The notes under the pieces were generated by a model. The model was not told the DNA's origin. It saw nothing but the letters and a program-made list of their open reading frames with translations, and ran no database searches. DNA of 64,000 nucleotides, taken from assembly GCA_032209605.1 (NCBI GenBank), contig JASFXZ010000014.1:19177231-19241230 (forward strand), read 5' to 3'. Numbering within the stretch: the stretch's first letter is position 1; the number at the start of each line of letters is the position of its first letter. The position numbers were made by a program, and so were the translations under genes. The stretch comes from Mactromeris polynyma (lineage: Eukaryota > Mollusca > Bivalvia > Venerida > Mactridae). Shown here in pieces: positions 36,519 to 50,300 of this stretch.

Positions 36519-37411
36519 ACTATCCAGCTTTTAAGTATTGATTTGTCATTATTATACAGAAGTATGTGATATATTGGTAAACTGTTCCATGTGTGACTGA
36601 TTGGATTCAAACTGCTTATCGGTATTTATTACAGTATTTAACTAGGCAACTTGCAACCTGAAGACAAATTCCTTGATTACTATCATGGAGTTTGACACCA
36701 TAACAATGTTTCATTTATCTATTGTGTCCTGTTGACTTGTCTGTAACCTGTACTTATGTGTTTCCAACCAATACTAATAAAAAATTCTTTTCTGCCGACA
36801 AAATTCCCCTTGGGAATTCCCCTCAATTCAATAATAACTAAGATTGAAATCATGGTACCGTATTTCAAAAAAATCTTTGAACTGGAAAGAAGACAAACCA
36901 ACAGTAAGGGTTGTAAAATTTCGTTTTTTACATATAAATACATGATAACTGAAGAATCAGTTAACTTATTAGGACATTATTTATCCACAAACACAATTCA
37001 TTTACAACAAAAACTACACACATAAACTGTAGTAGCACTAATGTATAACATAATACCAAGTAATCTACGTTCTAAAATCAATTATTAATGTATTCTGCTA
37101 TACAGATCACACAACGAAGGAGAACATAACAGGGACATATAAACCATGAATTCGAGACAGTATGTTATCGGTGAAACAATAAGAAGAAATAAATTACCCA
37201 CAATCCTTAGCGCACAATTTACCCACAATCTTGAGTGCGCTCGGTTATAATGGTGGATTTGAATTGAAATTTCATCTGATTCAATGACGCTTGTTCAGTC
37301 TTACAACTCCGTATTGAACAAAAATAATGCATACAAGCAAACAACAAGATTAACACAAAATATATAAATACCATCAAGAAATATATATAGCTATTGTAAA
37401 CATGACGATTA
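36519..37411. other. Intergenic, nothing recognised
   Basis: AT-rich sequence between the presumed POLD4 3' end and the LINE insertion. Short ORFs on both strands at 36719-37025 are not protein-like. Confidence 0.4.
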
Positions 37412-38476
37412 TCTATCATATATTCGGCCCCTGCTAGAGTATGGTGATACTATCTTTGACAATTGCACTGCATACGAAAAACAAGAACTCGACAAAATAC
37501 AAATTGAAGCTGCTAGAATAGCGACTGGAACAACAAAACTCGTATCACTTGATAAATTAAATTCAGAAACTGGATGGGAAAGTCTGCAGGAAAGAAGAGA
37601 TAAACATAAACTAAATTTAATTTTTAAGATAAAAAATGGTCTTACGCCCGAGTACTTATATGCAACACTGCCAAGTAGATCTGACACACCGCGCTATAAT
37701 TTACGTAATATAGATAACATTACCCCTTTCCGATGCAGAACAAGTCATTTTTACAACTCATTTTTTCCATCAGCAATTCGAGCATGGAACCAGCTACCTT
37801 CCAATATCCAAGAATCTTCAACTCTCAATATTTTTAAGCGTTCTATTAACAATCCTGTCACTACAATTCCTTCCTATTATTATATAGGCCCCAGGAGGCT
37901 CCAAATTCTTCACACTAGATTAAGAACAGGATGCAGCATATTAAAATCCCACTTGTTTGTTAAAAATATAATTGAATCCCCTATGTGTAATTTTCTTTTG
38001 ACAAATCTTGCAAACATAAATATTCGTCTTGACACAAAAGTTTTACTTTTCGGTTGCCCAAGGTATAAAAATGAAACCAATGTTCTTATTTTTAGATCAG
38101 TTTACACATACATAGAAGACACTAAACGTTTTACGCTATAAGTCGTACATGTGTAACAACTTCCTTTTAAACATTACACTTTGCTCCCTCTCTCCCCTCC
38201 TTTCTTTTCTTTTCTCTTAGTTATTTTTTTCAAAAACGCTTATTTTTTAAACATCTACAATAGAGTTTAAACAGTTTTGTAAACATTATATTCACCTAAA
38301 CCAATCTCGTACCTGTTGGAAATGTACAATAATCAGGAGAAGACCTATATAAGTCTTTGGCTTTCGGTCCCATCCTTTTCACATTTCTACTGAACAAACT
38401 TGTTTAATGTAAAATGATATATATTGTATTGTATTATTATGATGTTCATAGTATGTAAATAAAATATGTTTAAACT
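37412..38476 (+). mobile_element. 5'-truncated non-LTR retrotransposon with 14-bp TSD
   Basis: The insertion is bounded by an exact direct repeat AAACATGACGATTA at 37398-37411 and 38477-38490. The 1,065-bp insert holds only the 3' part of a LINE: the C-terminal region after the reverse transcriptase core, a short 3' UTR, and a 3' end containing 'tgtattgtattattatgatg' and AATAAAAT. This is classic target-primed insertion with 5' truncation. The protein end resembles jockey/Nimb-type elements common in bivalves; the clade is not certain. Confidence 0.85.
37422..38141 (+). pseudogene. C-terminal fragment of LINE ORF2 (post-RT region)
   Basis: An open frame of about 240 codons without a start, ending at TAA 38139-38141. 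It begins IRPLLEYGDTIFDN, the conserved segment after the reverse transcriptase fingers/palm/thumb, and continues with AARIATGTTKL, ETGWESLQERRDKHKL, FKIKNGLTPEYL, FFPSAIRAWNQLP and LHTRLRTGCS. The frame is unbroken, so the insertion is probably young. No endonuclease or RT catalytic motif is present. Confidence 0.8.
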
Positions 38477-38490
38477 AAACATGACGATTA

Positions 38491-41315
38491 CGGAGGTTCA
38501 AAATGTCCAATTCTCTCGATTCAGAAACAAGATGGCGGATGTCACCAATTTTTAACCGCTAATCGGAACATCTCGCTCATTCTTCATGATCATTTTCGTA
38601 GTATTGTACGAGGTGTTCCTATCGTTTCATCTCCGAAGAAAATCTCACTGCTACCGAGAGTTAAAAAAAGTCTAAATACAAATACCAGCCTGTTTTGAAT
38701 CCATGGTTTATATGTGCTTGATTTCTAGAATGAAATATGTTTGCATTAATAGATCAAATAAAAATGTTCAATGAAAATAAAGCAGATGACGAACACAATT
38801 AAATCAGACACTTCAAATGTTGATATGTGTAAAAAAATCAAATCTAACAACATGTGTACATGTTTGTGAATTCTGTGCTGTGGTCAAGCTGTGGACTGTT
38901 TAAACCCAATTCGATAAGGCTTTCATTATTGATTTATCCATTATATTGGGTATAAGGTGGGATGGTTGTTTAAATCATGTGATATCATTTTAACTCGTTG
39001 TAAATAGGTTGTATACAACACCCCTATAATCGATATTTAGGTAAACATGATAACGAAAGAAAAAGCTAATTTGAGTTATACATGAAGATTTGTAGAAATG
39101 CGGATTGTGATGAAATATAAGTACAGATCGAAGAACATTCAGACCTAGAGTACCAGTAAAATCAAAATGGTACAAAGCACTAACATGACAAGAGTAGAAA
39201 CAACACAAACTACACAAATCAACACCAGTAACCTGCCTCAAAGTGAGTGAAATGGATTACAATGATTACTGAAAGCGGAGTATTCTAGTTGAAACACTTA
39301 TTCCAAGATTGAAGTCTGAACCATAGATTGAGCATACGTTATACATGCTGAATGCAGAGTATTATGCTTATAATCAATTCATACTCTCAGTTTCATACTG
39401 AAATCTTCAGAATTTTAAACAAAGAGTAATCAACACTCAGAAGTCAGTGTTATTCACATTGGATACTCTAGTCTCCAAAACTCGGTCCCAACACCGTAAA
39501 TTTTGACAGCTGACTGATGAATTCTGGGTGAGCAGTAACATTTTCAATTCTGAGCCTTGATCAGTGAATTTATCTTCAAACAAAACTGATTGCGTAGAGG
39601 TAAAACAAACTTCCTCAACTTTCACTCTGTGATATACATTTAACTCCTTTCAGATCAATATTCAACAGAAATTTCAACAACAAAACCTTCATTAAATGTA
39701 CATTTCATATAAAACTTGCTTAATAGTGGTATACACTATATGTTGAACAGGTAACAAGATAAGGCAACAGTAAGGAATATGACAGTATGAAGTGATAGTA
39801 TAATGAGATTTTTGATTGTCAACATTTACTTCATGAACGCTGATAAACAACGAGATAGCACCATAAATTCACCAAGATAGACAGATATGATAAACATAAA
39901 ATATAGATACAAGTACAACAACATATCACTGAGATAGGCTCTATTCCAGACATACTCTATGACAACACAGTACTATACATTTATAATGATATAAAAATCT
40001 CATCACATCGTGAATTCCTGTACTATTGATCGTAATTCAGGGGAGTACCCCCAGACCCCGCCTACTTTAGATGACTTCCCTGTTAATTCAAAAATTAGTG
40101 ATGCCACTGTGTATTGAAAATAAGATATTTACTAATACAGCAAAGATTATTTATTATAATTGTATACGGGTGAAATAATATGTGACTGAAACAAAATGTA
40201 TCTATCTTCCAACATCACTTTAATATTGATATATGAAAACTACCGGTAGTTATTCTAAAAAGCAGCTATTTATTTTGTAAGGATTGTAACAAGGTTCTAA
40301 TATAACTCTAATCTGCTATAACTGAAACTACATCCACTAATTTCAACACTTAACAAAACTGTTAACCTTACATATGTGTGACTAAAACAAAGATGGCAAG
40401 AAAATTGAGCTAAACACCCATATGAGCATTTCTACATCAATATTTTTGTATATAAACATGTTGTACTCATATATGACATGAACTTTGCCTTAATAACATA
40501 ACCTGTCATCAATTTGTTTTCTTCTTTAATTTATACAAAAGGTGCAATGATAATGAATAAAACAGGGTGGTCAAGATCATTACTTCAGTTTTATAAAACT
40601 ATTATTAACATATTCACAAACTTAGAACTGTACTGCAAGACATTGTTTCAAGCTGCAAAAATATTAAGATTTACATTTTCTTACAGATATATGTTTGACC
40701 TTTCAAGTAATACCAAAAGTATTTAAATCGGACGTCGATTTTTTTTTTTATAGTAATTCCAATAAGAAGAACAAGATACAAAAGTAAGCAGGTTTTGTCA
40801 TGGCACAGCTTATATATATATCTGTAAAGAACATAAGAATCATTGAAGTCTGTAGACAATCTATAGGATTATAAACTGCCATTTGGTTACAGTAACTTAA
40901 TACATGTACACAGTACATAATGCTGTACCTGCATGTTTCATGCACATATATAGACAACATTGATTTGGGAACGAAGCACTGTCCAGCAGTGTTATATATA
41001 TATATCTCATAAGTACTATGCACAACTATACAATCATATAACACAAAATGAAACAAGTATGACAACACAGATAAGATATGGGAACCATTCTCTCCGCTAA
41101 CGTATCCAATCACATTTCATGAAGATTTTTGATCGGAAAATGACTTTTGTAAAACTAAGGTTTGATAGACACAAGCATTATATGACTATAAACACAAAAT
41201 TTCAAATCTTAAAACAACTTTTGTTTGGAATGCTTTTGTAAGTCTACACACCATTGGGTTCAATTTTACATAAGTCCCTCTCAGTAAATATTGTTATTGG
41301 TCCATGTCATGAATG
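38491..41315. other. Region downstream of CENPJ: intergenic and its possible 3' UTR
   Basis: Contains the inverted partner of a 181-bp repeat (38901-39081). Otherwise AT-rich. The CENPJ transcript (- strand) should end somewhere here; TTTATT words (AATAAA on -) occur at 40269-40274 and 40150-40155, but I cannot choose between them. Short ORFs here are not protein-like. Confidence 0.4.
38901..39081 (-). repeat. 181-bp dispersed repeat, copy in - orientation
   Basis: Reverse complement partner of 19227-19407. Both copies have about the same length and very few differences over the central 'gttgtatacaacacccctat' region. It lies in intergenic sequence just past the LINE insertion. Confidence 0.65.
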
Positions 41316-44300
41316 CTAGCATTGTCTGTCTACAATAATGTTTCCATCTTTATCTTTTACTCTCAGCCGACCATTAGAATATCTGGTTTCCTGTCTGCCG
41401 TCTGGGTACACTGTCTTCACAGTTCCATCTGGATATTCTCGTTTCTGAAACAAACCAGAATTTATCGATGAAACAATTGTTGGTCAGCTAAACTTAAGGG
41501 TGCTTTATAATCACACAAATGTAGTTCATGTCATTAGTGACCTTGGAACACAGATTTACACAGACATTTTAATTATTGAATGTATTGTGTTAGAGGATCA
41601 GACAAGCATCCTCTCACTGCAGAATACATACATTCATTTCATTTGCAGCAAACTTAATTTGTCCTTATTCAATGGAAATTGTATCAACAACAATTCGTAT
41701 TATCCTTCTTATTTAAAAAAGGAGTCATAGATTTACCGTACATAAACAGGATTCATTATCATGTCAGATAAATCATTAAAAGCATGAAGTATGAAAATTG
41801 TGAACAATGAAAAACCACAGATAATCACAGGAGTCCACATGACCCAGCAATGATACTCTTAAATTTGTGTTGATAATATTATAATCACAAACAGATTTCA
41901 TGGAAGTTAAACTATACAGATAACATTTTACATCATGAATTGTAACAGAAACAAGAGCCCCGCAAGCAGATGCAGACACTTAGCTGCAGGTAACATTATC
42001 ATTAGGACGTATAATTAAATATTTCTCAGAAACTAAATGGAACATTTAACATTTTTGTGAACAAAGACACTGACACTGACCAAGCTACGACAATAGCTCT
42101 TCTACTTGAAACAACCAATACTATACCATATCATTGAACTTTACCTTATATTCCTGTGTATGAATTTCTCTCTGACCATTAGGGAACTCCATAGTTTTGT
42201 CTCCATTTTTTTCAAGCCGGATCACAGTTCCATCAGCGAACACACTCTCTTCAGAACCATTTGTGAATATATACTTAACTGTTTGATCTGGGAATGTGAT
42301 TTCCTTTGTTCCATCTGGATACAACTTTTCTGTTTGTTGACTGAAGAAAGGCATAGTTAACTTAATTACTGAATAGAATTGCAGTTAAATTCATTTTTTT
42401 ACTTTTTTGTTTATAATACTTTGATTACTTAAAAATAGTGCAATACCAGCTTTACCTTGACATGAAGTGATATTTGAGTTCAAAAAATATTTAGTTACAA
42501 TGAAATGCTAATATCATATGTGGCAGTCTCTGAGATTTTAGGTCCAAATGCACTGAGCCTCGTTTTTGAGAAAAACGCAATAAAGATGACGTCATGTCTT
42601 CACATTATGACGTCATGTTTTCATATTAATTGCAACAGCTAGTTAACACATTTCAGTAAAAGAGTTATGATTCAGTGGCGAGCAGAAGCAAAGCAGTTAT
42701 CTGTAAACATTGAGACTGCCCCTTTTTTTAAGGAAAAGAATGATCCTCTGTATTTGACAGAAAGTTTGTAATATCATGAAACAAGCGGTTCTATAGGTTT
42801 TGTTTGTTAGTACATGTAATACGATTAAACAAGATCGTTTTAATCGGTTATACATGGCAATGATTCTTATTAAGGATGTTTTAGCTTACGTAACAACAAT
42901 ACTGGATGTGTTCAGATGGACCAGATACATCTTTTATTAAACTTGGAATGAAGACTTAAATAAATACAATCATCTGTTTAAATCATCATGATGAATTGTA
43001 AAAAATGTGAATATCATACTTGGGAAACTGAATGATTTCTAATCCGTCGGGATAGTTTGTGTGCGTAGTTTGATTTTCTGCATAGTAATAAATCTGCAAA
43101 ATTAAAACAACATAACAAAGTGATTACACATAAAAAACAAGTTATTCATAAACAGGCTGAATGTTGAACTACATAGCATTCTTGTGATTGTTATTTCATT
43201 TCAATAAAATATCCTGATGACTTTAAAAGAACACTATTGTAAGAAAATGTAAAAAAAAATTCTGTTTCCTTCATATACTAGTAATTTTAACCGCCTGTGC
43301 CTTTTCAATTGGGAAAATAGACATGTTTGGGAAAATAAGGAAATTTTTTATTGTTGTTTGGCTTTAATAAAAATAACCTTTCAGCTGTGTCTGGTGTTTG
43401 TTATATATATGAGGTGATGTAAAAGCAAAGATTCAAGGCAATGGTCTTTTATAAAAGGTTAAATACATAAAAACCTGACTTAATAAAACAAAATTCCGCC
43501 GGAGGGGGAAAAATGAACGAAGAATTGGGAAAAAATGATGATTTTTTGAGAAAAATGAACACTTTTTGGTATGGTGAAAGCCTATATTCGGCAGTAAAAT
43601 TAACCAAAATCATCACTGGTTAGTATCCTGTTATCCTGTCTCTGAGATGTTATTCACCATGGAAATACACAAAATAGTTATTCACAAGTAAACTATCATT
43701 TACTAGAATAGAATGACAATTAAATCCACATTGAAAGAGATGTTCTCTTTATTTCAAAATCAGATTTCTCTAAAGACAGTCAGTCTATTTTCTTCTTCTT
43801 CTTTGTAACAGTTTACAATGTTTTACCAGATCAAATTAAGTTTGTACCAGGCGTATCAAACAGTGAAAGATGTATGGCAATCTCAAAGACAAAACATTAT
43901 AACTGATACTTACAACTCTTTGGTCTCCCATAATCTGTTTCACATCTCCATTGAAAAAAGACACAACTATTGATTTACCGTCAGCTGATATCTCTTTACG
44001 AGTACCGTTAGAAAACAGTATCTCCCTAGCTCCAGTCTTATATGTCCTTTCAACCTGTTTGGATGAGTAAACATTAGTTTAAAGTATGTTCACATAGTTA
44101 ATTAAGACTGTGTGAATGCGTATGTTATATACATGTATACCATTACATATAGTCTGAAAGAACTAGGTGTAAATTTAATTCTTGTAATCTGAGCTGATTA
44201 GTGATTTAAGGGACTCAGTTTTTTTAAGACATAGTGGTTATTTCTTTTTATTTAAAGACAATAGAAACAAATACCTTCCCATCACTGTGCTGAACTTCAT

Positions 44301-47300
44301 CATACTCATCATTATCTCCCTTGTCTATAATGGATGTATCTACTGATGGTCGAGATGATGCAAACTTACGCGGAAGATTTGTAGAACCTGACATCGGAAC
44401 ATTTACATCAGCCTCTGAATACATACTCAAACTGAAATAATACAACAACACAGACATCAGACAGTGTCATTATAGCCAAAATAAACATGTTTTTGTTTTG
44501 TTTTAAAAACAACATATGTCTCCCCCAAAAACTGTGTCTAGTTGACCTTTGATCTCACCATGAAACCTTAACCTTGAATCTACACGGCCTTTAACCTGAA
44601 AAACACGATTCAGACATGATTTCACGACAAGCATGTAGACAGACAACAGGACCACAACAGTATGTCTTACCATAGAAGTTATTTGACTTTATAGGTAGGA
44701 GTAAAAAAGAAATGTCAAAATACACAAACAGCAGAAAATAGCATTAACTAATCAAGTATTTAACCTTAAACAAATATCCAATACAGATGAAGCTAGTCCT
44801 TTTTCATCGAACAATCATTTTGAAACAAAAGTTATTACTTTGGAGCAATCTTTCTCTGAAAGTAAATTGTATGTTACAGTGAATAAACCTGTATTTTGAT
44901 GTCAAAGCTGAATAAACAAGACCATTGAAATTGATAATTAGCATATTTAAAACCCTATTCATGAAATAAATACCAATAAATGGAGTAGTTTGGCTTTGTC
45001 AGGTTCATCAACATTTGTAAACAAATAAAATAAACAGCAATAAAAATAGAAGTTGTCTTTCAGCTGACCATATAGACTAAGAATAGTTACTGGTGCGTCA
45101 AGCATTAACACACAACTTTAGATGTAAACAAACTGAATATTTCATGCCCATGTAAACAAAGAAAGAACAATGAATCATTTAAATTTTGAACAATCCGTAC
45201 ATCTTTTAAGATGAGTTATTCAGAGTTATTATGTTAAAAAGTATTTAATCATAGAATATAATTCTTATTCTAAAATTAAGGATAAAAAATGATTATGCTG
45301 ATTTGTTGAGATGCAAGACTATTATCTTAAAGACACTCACTCTTGTGGCTCTGCAATCGTTCCAAGTTCACGTCGGGGTAAATCTTCAGTAAGTGAATTA
45401 CGTAACACACTTTTACTGTCATTTGAATTTGAGCTTTTAACTGAATTCACGCTGGTATTACTTTTACCAACTGACTTGTGCCCGGCTTTATTTCCCAGTG
45501 AATGGCTGGTTCCGGAATGTCCATGCTTTGCATTATGGGTATTCAGTGTCTTTTTAGGCTGGTTTTGTTTTACATTAGACTGTATTGCACCCGGTTTTGC
45601 AGACTGGTTAGCACTGGAATGTTTATTTTGTGCAGACTGTGACACAGTTGACTTGTTCACAGGTTGATGTGATGAATGAATGTTTGGTTTATGACTGTGA
45701 TGCTGAGATGGTTTAGAATTGACAATCAGTCTGGATGAGGTGGATCCCGACAAATCTGAAAACAGAACAGTGTCCTTATTTCTGATGTTCGTTTGTAAAA
45801 AAAACATGGAAATTTAATTTGCAAAATCAGGCATTAGAATGGAAAGTTTTATTATAAGCTGAACTTTTCACTGAGAGGGTCCAGAGGCATGTGTATGTTG
45901 CAATATACATTTGCGTAGGTCTAAAAAACAGCCATGCCAAACCCGAAATTCGTGAATTTCAGCAAATTCATGAAAGATTCTCATGCCTCCAAAATGCAAC
46001 AAATAAAATAAAATGCAAATGACTACAACTCTTATATTGATCACTATTATAAACAAATATGTAGCAACCAACAGTGTTTCTTATCATGACAAAATCACAT
46101 GTAGCAGATGACTAATCTTGCTCAAAACTGCTTTAATACAAGAAGACAAGAATACATTTTTGTAGGAAACTGAATGAAGCAGATGCAATGTTTTTAGTAA
46201 TGCCATCAGTCACTTCTGACAGATTTCAGAAATACAACTACAAAGATTTGAAATTTGATTTCAGATTAATATTTTGATCAAGCTAACATACAGAGGAAAT
46301 ATTAATATAGTAGATGCGGTCAAGCATTAATTAAGAATTATTTGAGTTGTTGACATTCTCACCATTATAACCCTGTTCTATGTGACCATTTGTCAGATGC
46401 TCCATCTCCTCTGTTGGTGTGCTGCTTCTCAACAACTGTCCAACACCTTTAGTTGATTTATTCTGAAATAAAAACATTCATACAAAATTCAATATAACTA
46501 AATTTCAAGCTCGTACTAGAAATGTGTCTATAGGACACGACTGCCCCTGCTATGTGATGTGAAAACGCTGAAATGTGTGTTTTATGAATCATGGCGGATT
46601 GCAAATAGGACAAAACTTGCTTCCATTATTATCTATAATTTACCAAGTGCACTAACTGACAGATACAATTTCTATTTAATACCGCCAATACAATCAATGA
46701 TACAACATGATATCCAATGAATTATTCTTTCTGTAAAAATAAACAGGACAAATTTCAATGGCATCCAATGATCAGTATGCTTGTATCCATATCCCAGGCT
46801 ACCAAACTTGTTACAAGTAACTATTCACCCACAATCAACCATGGTAAATATTTCTATATCAAGTGCTCACTGTTACCCTTTGATCTTTTTGCATCCACTC
46901 AAGACGTTTCTTTTCCAGTAAATTAATCTCTTCTTTCAGTTCTTCATTTTCTTGTTCAAGCTGATCAATTTTGTCACGTAATCGTGAATTGTTGGCCGTC
47001 CAGCGACCTTCTTTACGCTTGATTTCATCTTGAAGCTCAGCCAACTACAGTTATATCAAAGAATAAACATGACATATAAAATGTAGACGAATACTACCAC
47101 ATTCAGATAGCAACAGTAACTACAAATTTCCTCTATAAAAATGCTCACAAACCATCACAAAATCTATCAATGATTCAATATTGTTGTATAAGCTGCTTAG
47201 TGTAACAAATCATATTCTTCCTGTTTGAAGCATATTTCAAAGTCTGTAATTCTTTATAAAATGTGACAATGTCGACAACATTATCGTGCTTTAAAAGCTG

Positions 47301-50300
47301 ACATGTTTGCCACCGCCAATACACACAAGTACAGAAAAATTTTATTGTTAGAATGGTTGGTTCAATTTCCTCATATACAGGTATTCATGTATGTCCACTG
47401 ACACTACTTTTGGTCATGAATTTCACATACTAATCCTCATTGACCGCATGATATTAATCTTTAAAACACAGTAATGTATGACTTAACATATCACCTGAGT
47501 TTCAATGAATGTCATAAATTACCGTTTTCCAAAATGGAATAATCCAGTCTCAAATAACAGTAAAACACAAACAATATTTATGCAGTCAAATGAGATCTAA
47601 TCAACAAAAATATTTACCTGTGATTTCAGATTCTCAATCTCTTCTCTTTCTTTCTTGTCAGGACCAGCTCTCGCAGCTTTCTGATACTTCTCAAACATTT
47701 TCTTCTCATGTCTACATAAAATAACAACAAAAAGACAATACAACAATACCAGAACTACTAGTAACACACATCAAATAATCCATGTTTATAAAGAGGCATC
47801 ACATTTAAATTAAATCATATGTTTATTAAAGCATGGAACAGCCAATAACCAGATTTAATACACTTTCTTTACAGGTACAAAATACAGTCAATTTTGTCAG
47901 TAATGAATCCATGGATATTTTATTTTCATCCAGCACAAAATGTGCAAGTAGCTTACTTCAAAGGTCAAATAGGACTAAATCAAGGGATATCTAAAAGACT
48001 GTATACACATTTATCTTTGCAAATATTTCCACATAAAACTGGACATTCAATTAAATCTGACAAGAGTATTACTATTACAGAACTTACTTCAATTTTTTCA
48101 TTTCCTCATTTCTGAACTCCTCAATTCTTTTCAATTCTTCCGATTTCTCTTTCTCAAATTCTCCCATTTCCTTTTTCAGTTTTGTCAGACCCTTCAATAA
48201 GAAATAGTGTCAGTTTGTTATAGACAATTTAGCTTTATAATGCACAAGAATCGAAATATGAATGACACATCTTGTGACTGACACATTTTTGATACATTTT
48301 TGTACCTCTTTAAAAAGCTTAAGAACTAATTGGGTAATGGTAAAATAATAGGCAGTTCTATAAATTACCACATTTTCAGACTTTTAATATTTTTTTTATT
48401 TCAAAACAATGACACCACAATAATAAGACAATAAGACCATCATTTGTTCTGAAGAAAGTCGGTCTTAGTTGTAAGGCAGTCTCATTATCGATTTTAAATA
48501 TTGAAACTGAATATTAAATAAAAATTGTCCATGAAAATATGGTCTTATAAAATTAGATGGTATTTGTTTTCAGGTGGTCTTTAAGTGACGTGTTACTTTA
48601 CATGTATCATAAAATATATCAATTACTGAAAACTTTAAATCCCAATTTGTAAGTGAGGAAGCCATTCAGCTGGCTTACGGAATATAGGTAGTTCTACCTA
48701 GGTGTCTGTCTGGGATCTTCCTCCCATCATAATAGCTGAAATAGTCACTTCATGACCAAGGCTGATGTAACATAAAGTCTTATCACTGAAAAAATTCACT
48801 GGTTATATGATGAAATCATGAAATGTTCATCATCATTTAATAAGCATGTACATTATGTACTGGAGTGATATGGACAGCTTCATACCAGTAACTGAATGTA
48901 TAAATTACCTGTTCTCTTTCAGCTCTTAGTGCACCAAGGTGTTTATTTTCATTTCTGAACTTTTCAATCTCCCTTTCCAGTTCCATTAACTTATCACGCA
49001 GGACTTTAGACTGGACCCCATCTCCTGTACTAGACTGTGTTGCTGAGTGGATCTTTTCCAAATCCTGAAAACCAGTCATTTCAAATTTTAAATATTACAA
49101 TAAAAAAGAGATTATACACTTGTTAATGTATACATGACGTTTTTGATGTTTATACATGGTAAGTACAGCAAACACATATCTACAGGGAGAATGATTGCAG
49201 CAGATGTTGATAAGAAAATCTGAAACGGATAGTCTGTCAAGAGAAATTCTCTTCTCAGTGCTGACAATTCTAATGCTATTGGTGGTCTGCATTGATAAAT
49301 GGAGTCAAATATATTGATGATATATTGAATCGTAATTCATATTGATATTTATGTAGGAAGAGAAAATTAAGATTTAATAGATCTTAAGTTGTGTTTATCC
49401 CATTGATGCTACACAAACACAGTTTTATCACCCAAAATACTCCCAACTATCACTTCTGACCCCTCAAAACAAACAGGCAAGTGTTATGATTAAAATAAAC
49501 TATCAATAAGCACTGCACAGAGAGTCCACGATGACAATGGAACAGAAATCAGGCAAACTTCTGGTAACTACTGACCCATACTATGAATGCATACTCAATG
49601 AGTTATACTTACATGTTCTTCCTGTTTCTTCTGAGCAGGTTTTAAGTTAGGAAATAATTTTGTCACAAGTTTTGAAGTGGGTGGGGTAGAGTCTTCATTC
49701 TTGTCAGCTAAATGAGGTAAATTATGGCCTGAAACAAAACAGGAATTGCAATTGAAATAGCAGAAATCAAACGAAGCAGCATATTTACAACCTGTCTTGG
49801 ATACTCATTTACTACACTCGAGTCTAGATGTTCACTACATTCTTCATATAAAAAAAATTCTACTCAAATCTAGATCTGTGAAATTTGAAATTATATAGTC
49901 AACAGTTATCTTTCAATGACAATTTCAGTTTCACATATTTCTGTGATATAATCAGCTTATGAAGCTTCTGATACTGTCATGAAGTATAAATTAACATGCA
50001 ACCATTTTATGAGCCTGGTATGGGATCCATCAGCGGAAAGCCCAGTTCTTGGTCATATGGAAGAAATATTCAATAATAAAATAGCCCTTAGTGAAATTAT
50101 TACACTACACCACAAAGGCTAGATAAAAATTATTTCTATAGTAGGTAAAAAGGTACAAACCAGCAGAAGAAATTTCCTTCTCAGAATCATCTACTATAGT
50201 TTTATCATGATCCCCTTCTGAATCCTTTCGTCTTCTAGATTTTAATACTTTAGGCGTCAATTCACCCCACTCTTCTTCATCATCAAACTGTAGCGTTTTC

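Noticed and set aside
45311..45667. 118-codon ORF on +
   Set aside because: It is antisense to CENPJ exon 45341-45755, whose frame is supported by phase continuity on both sides.
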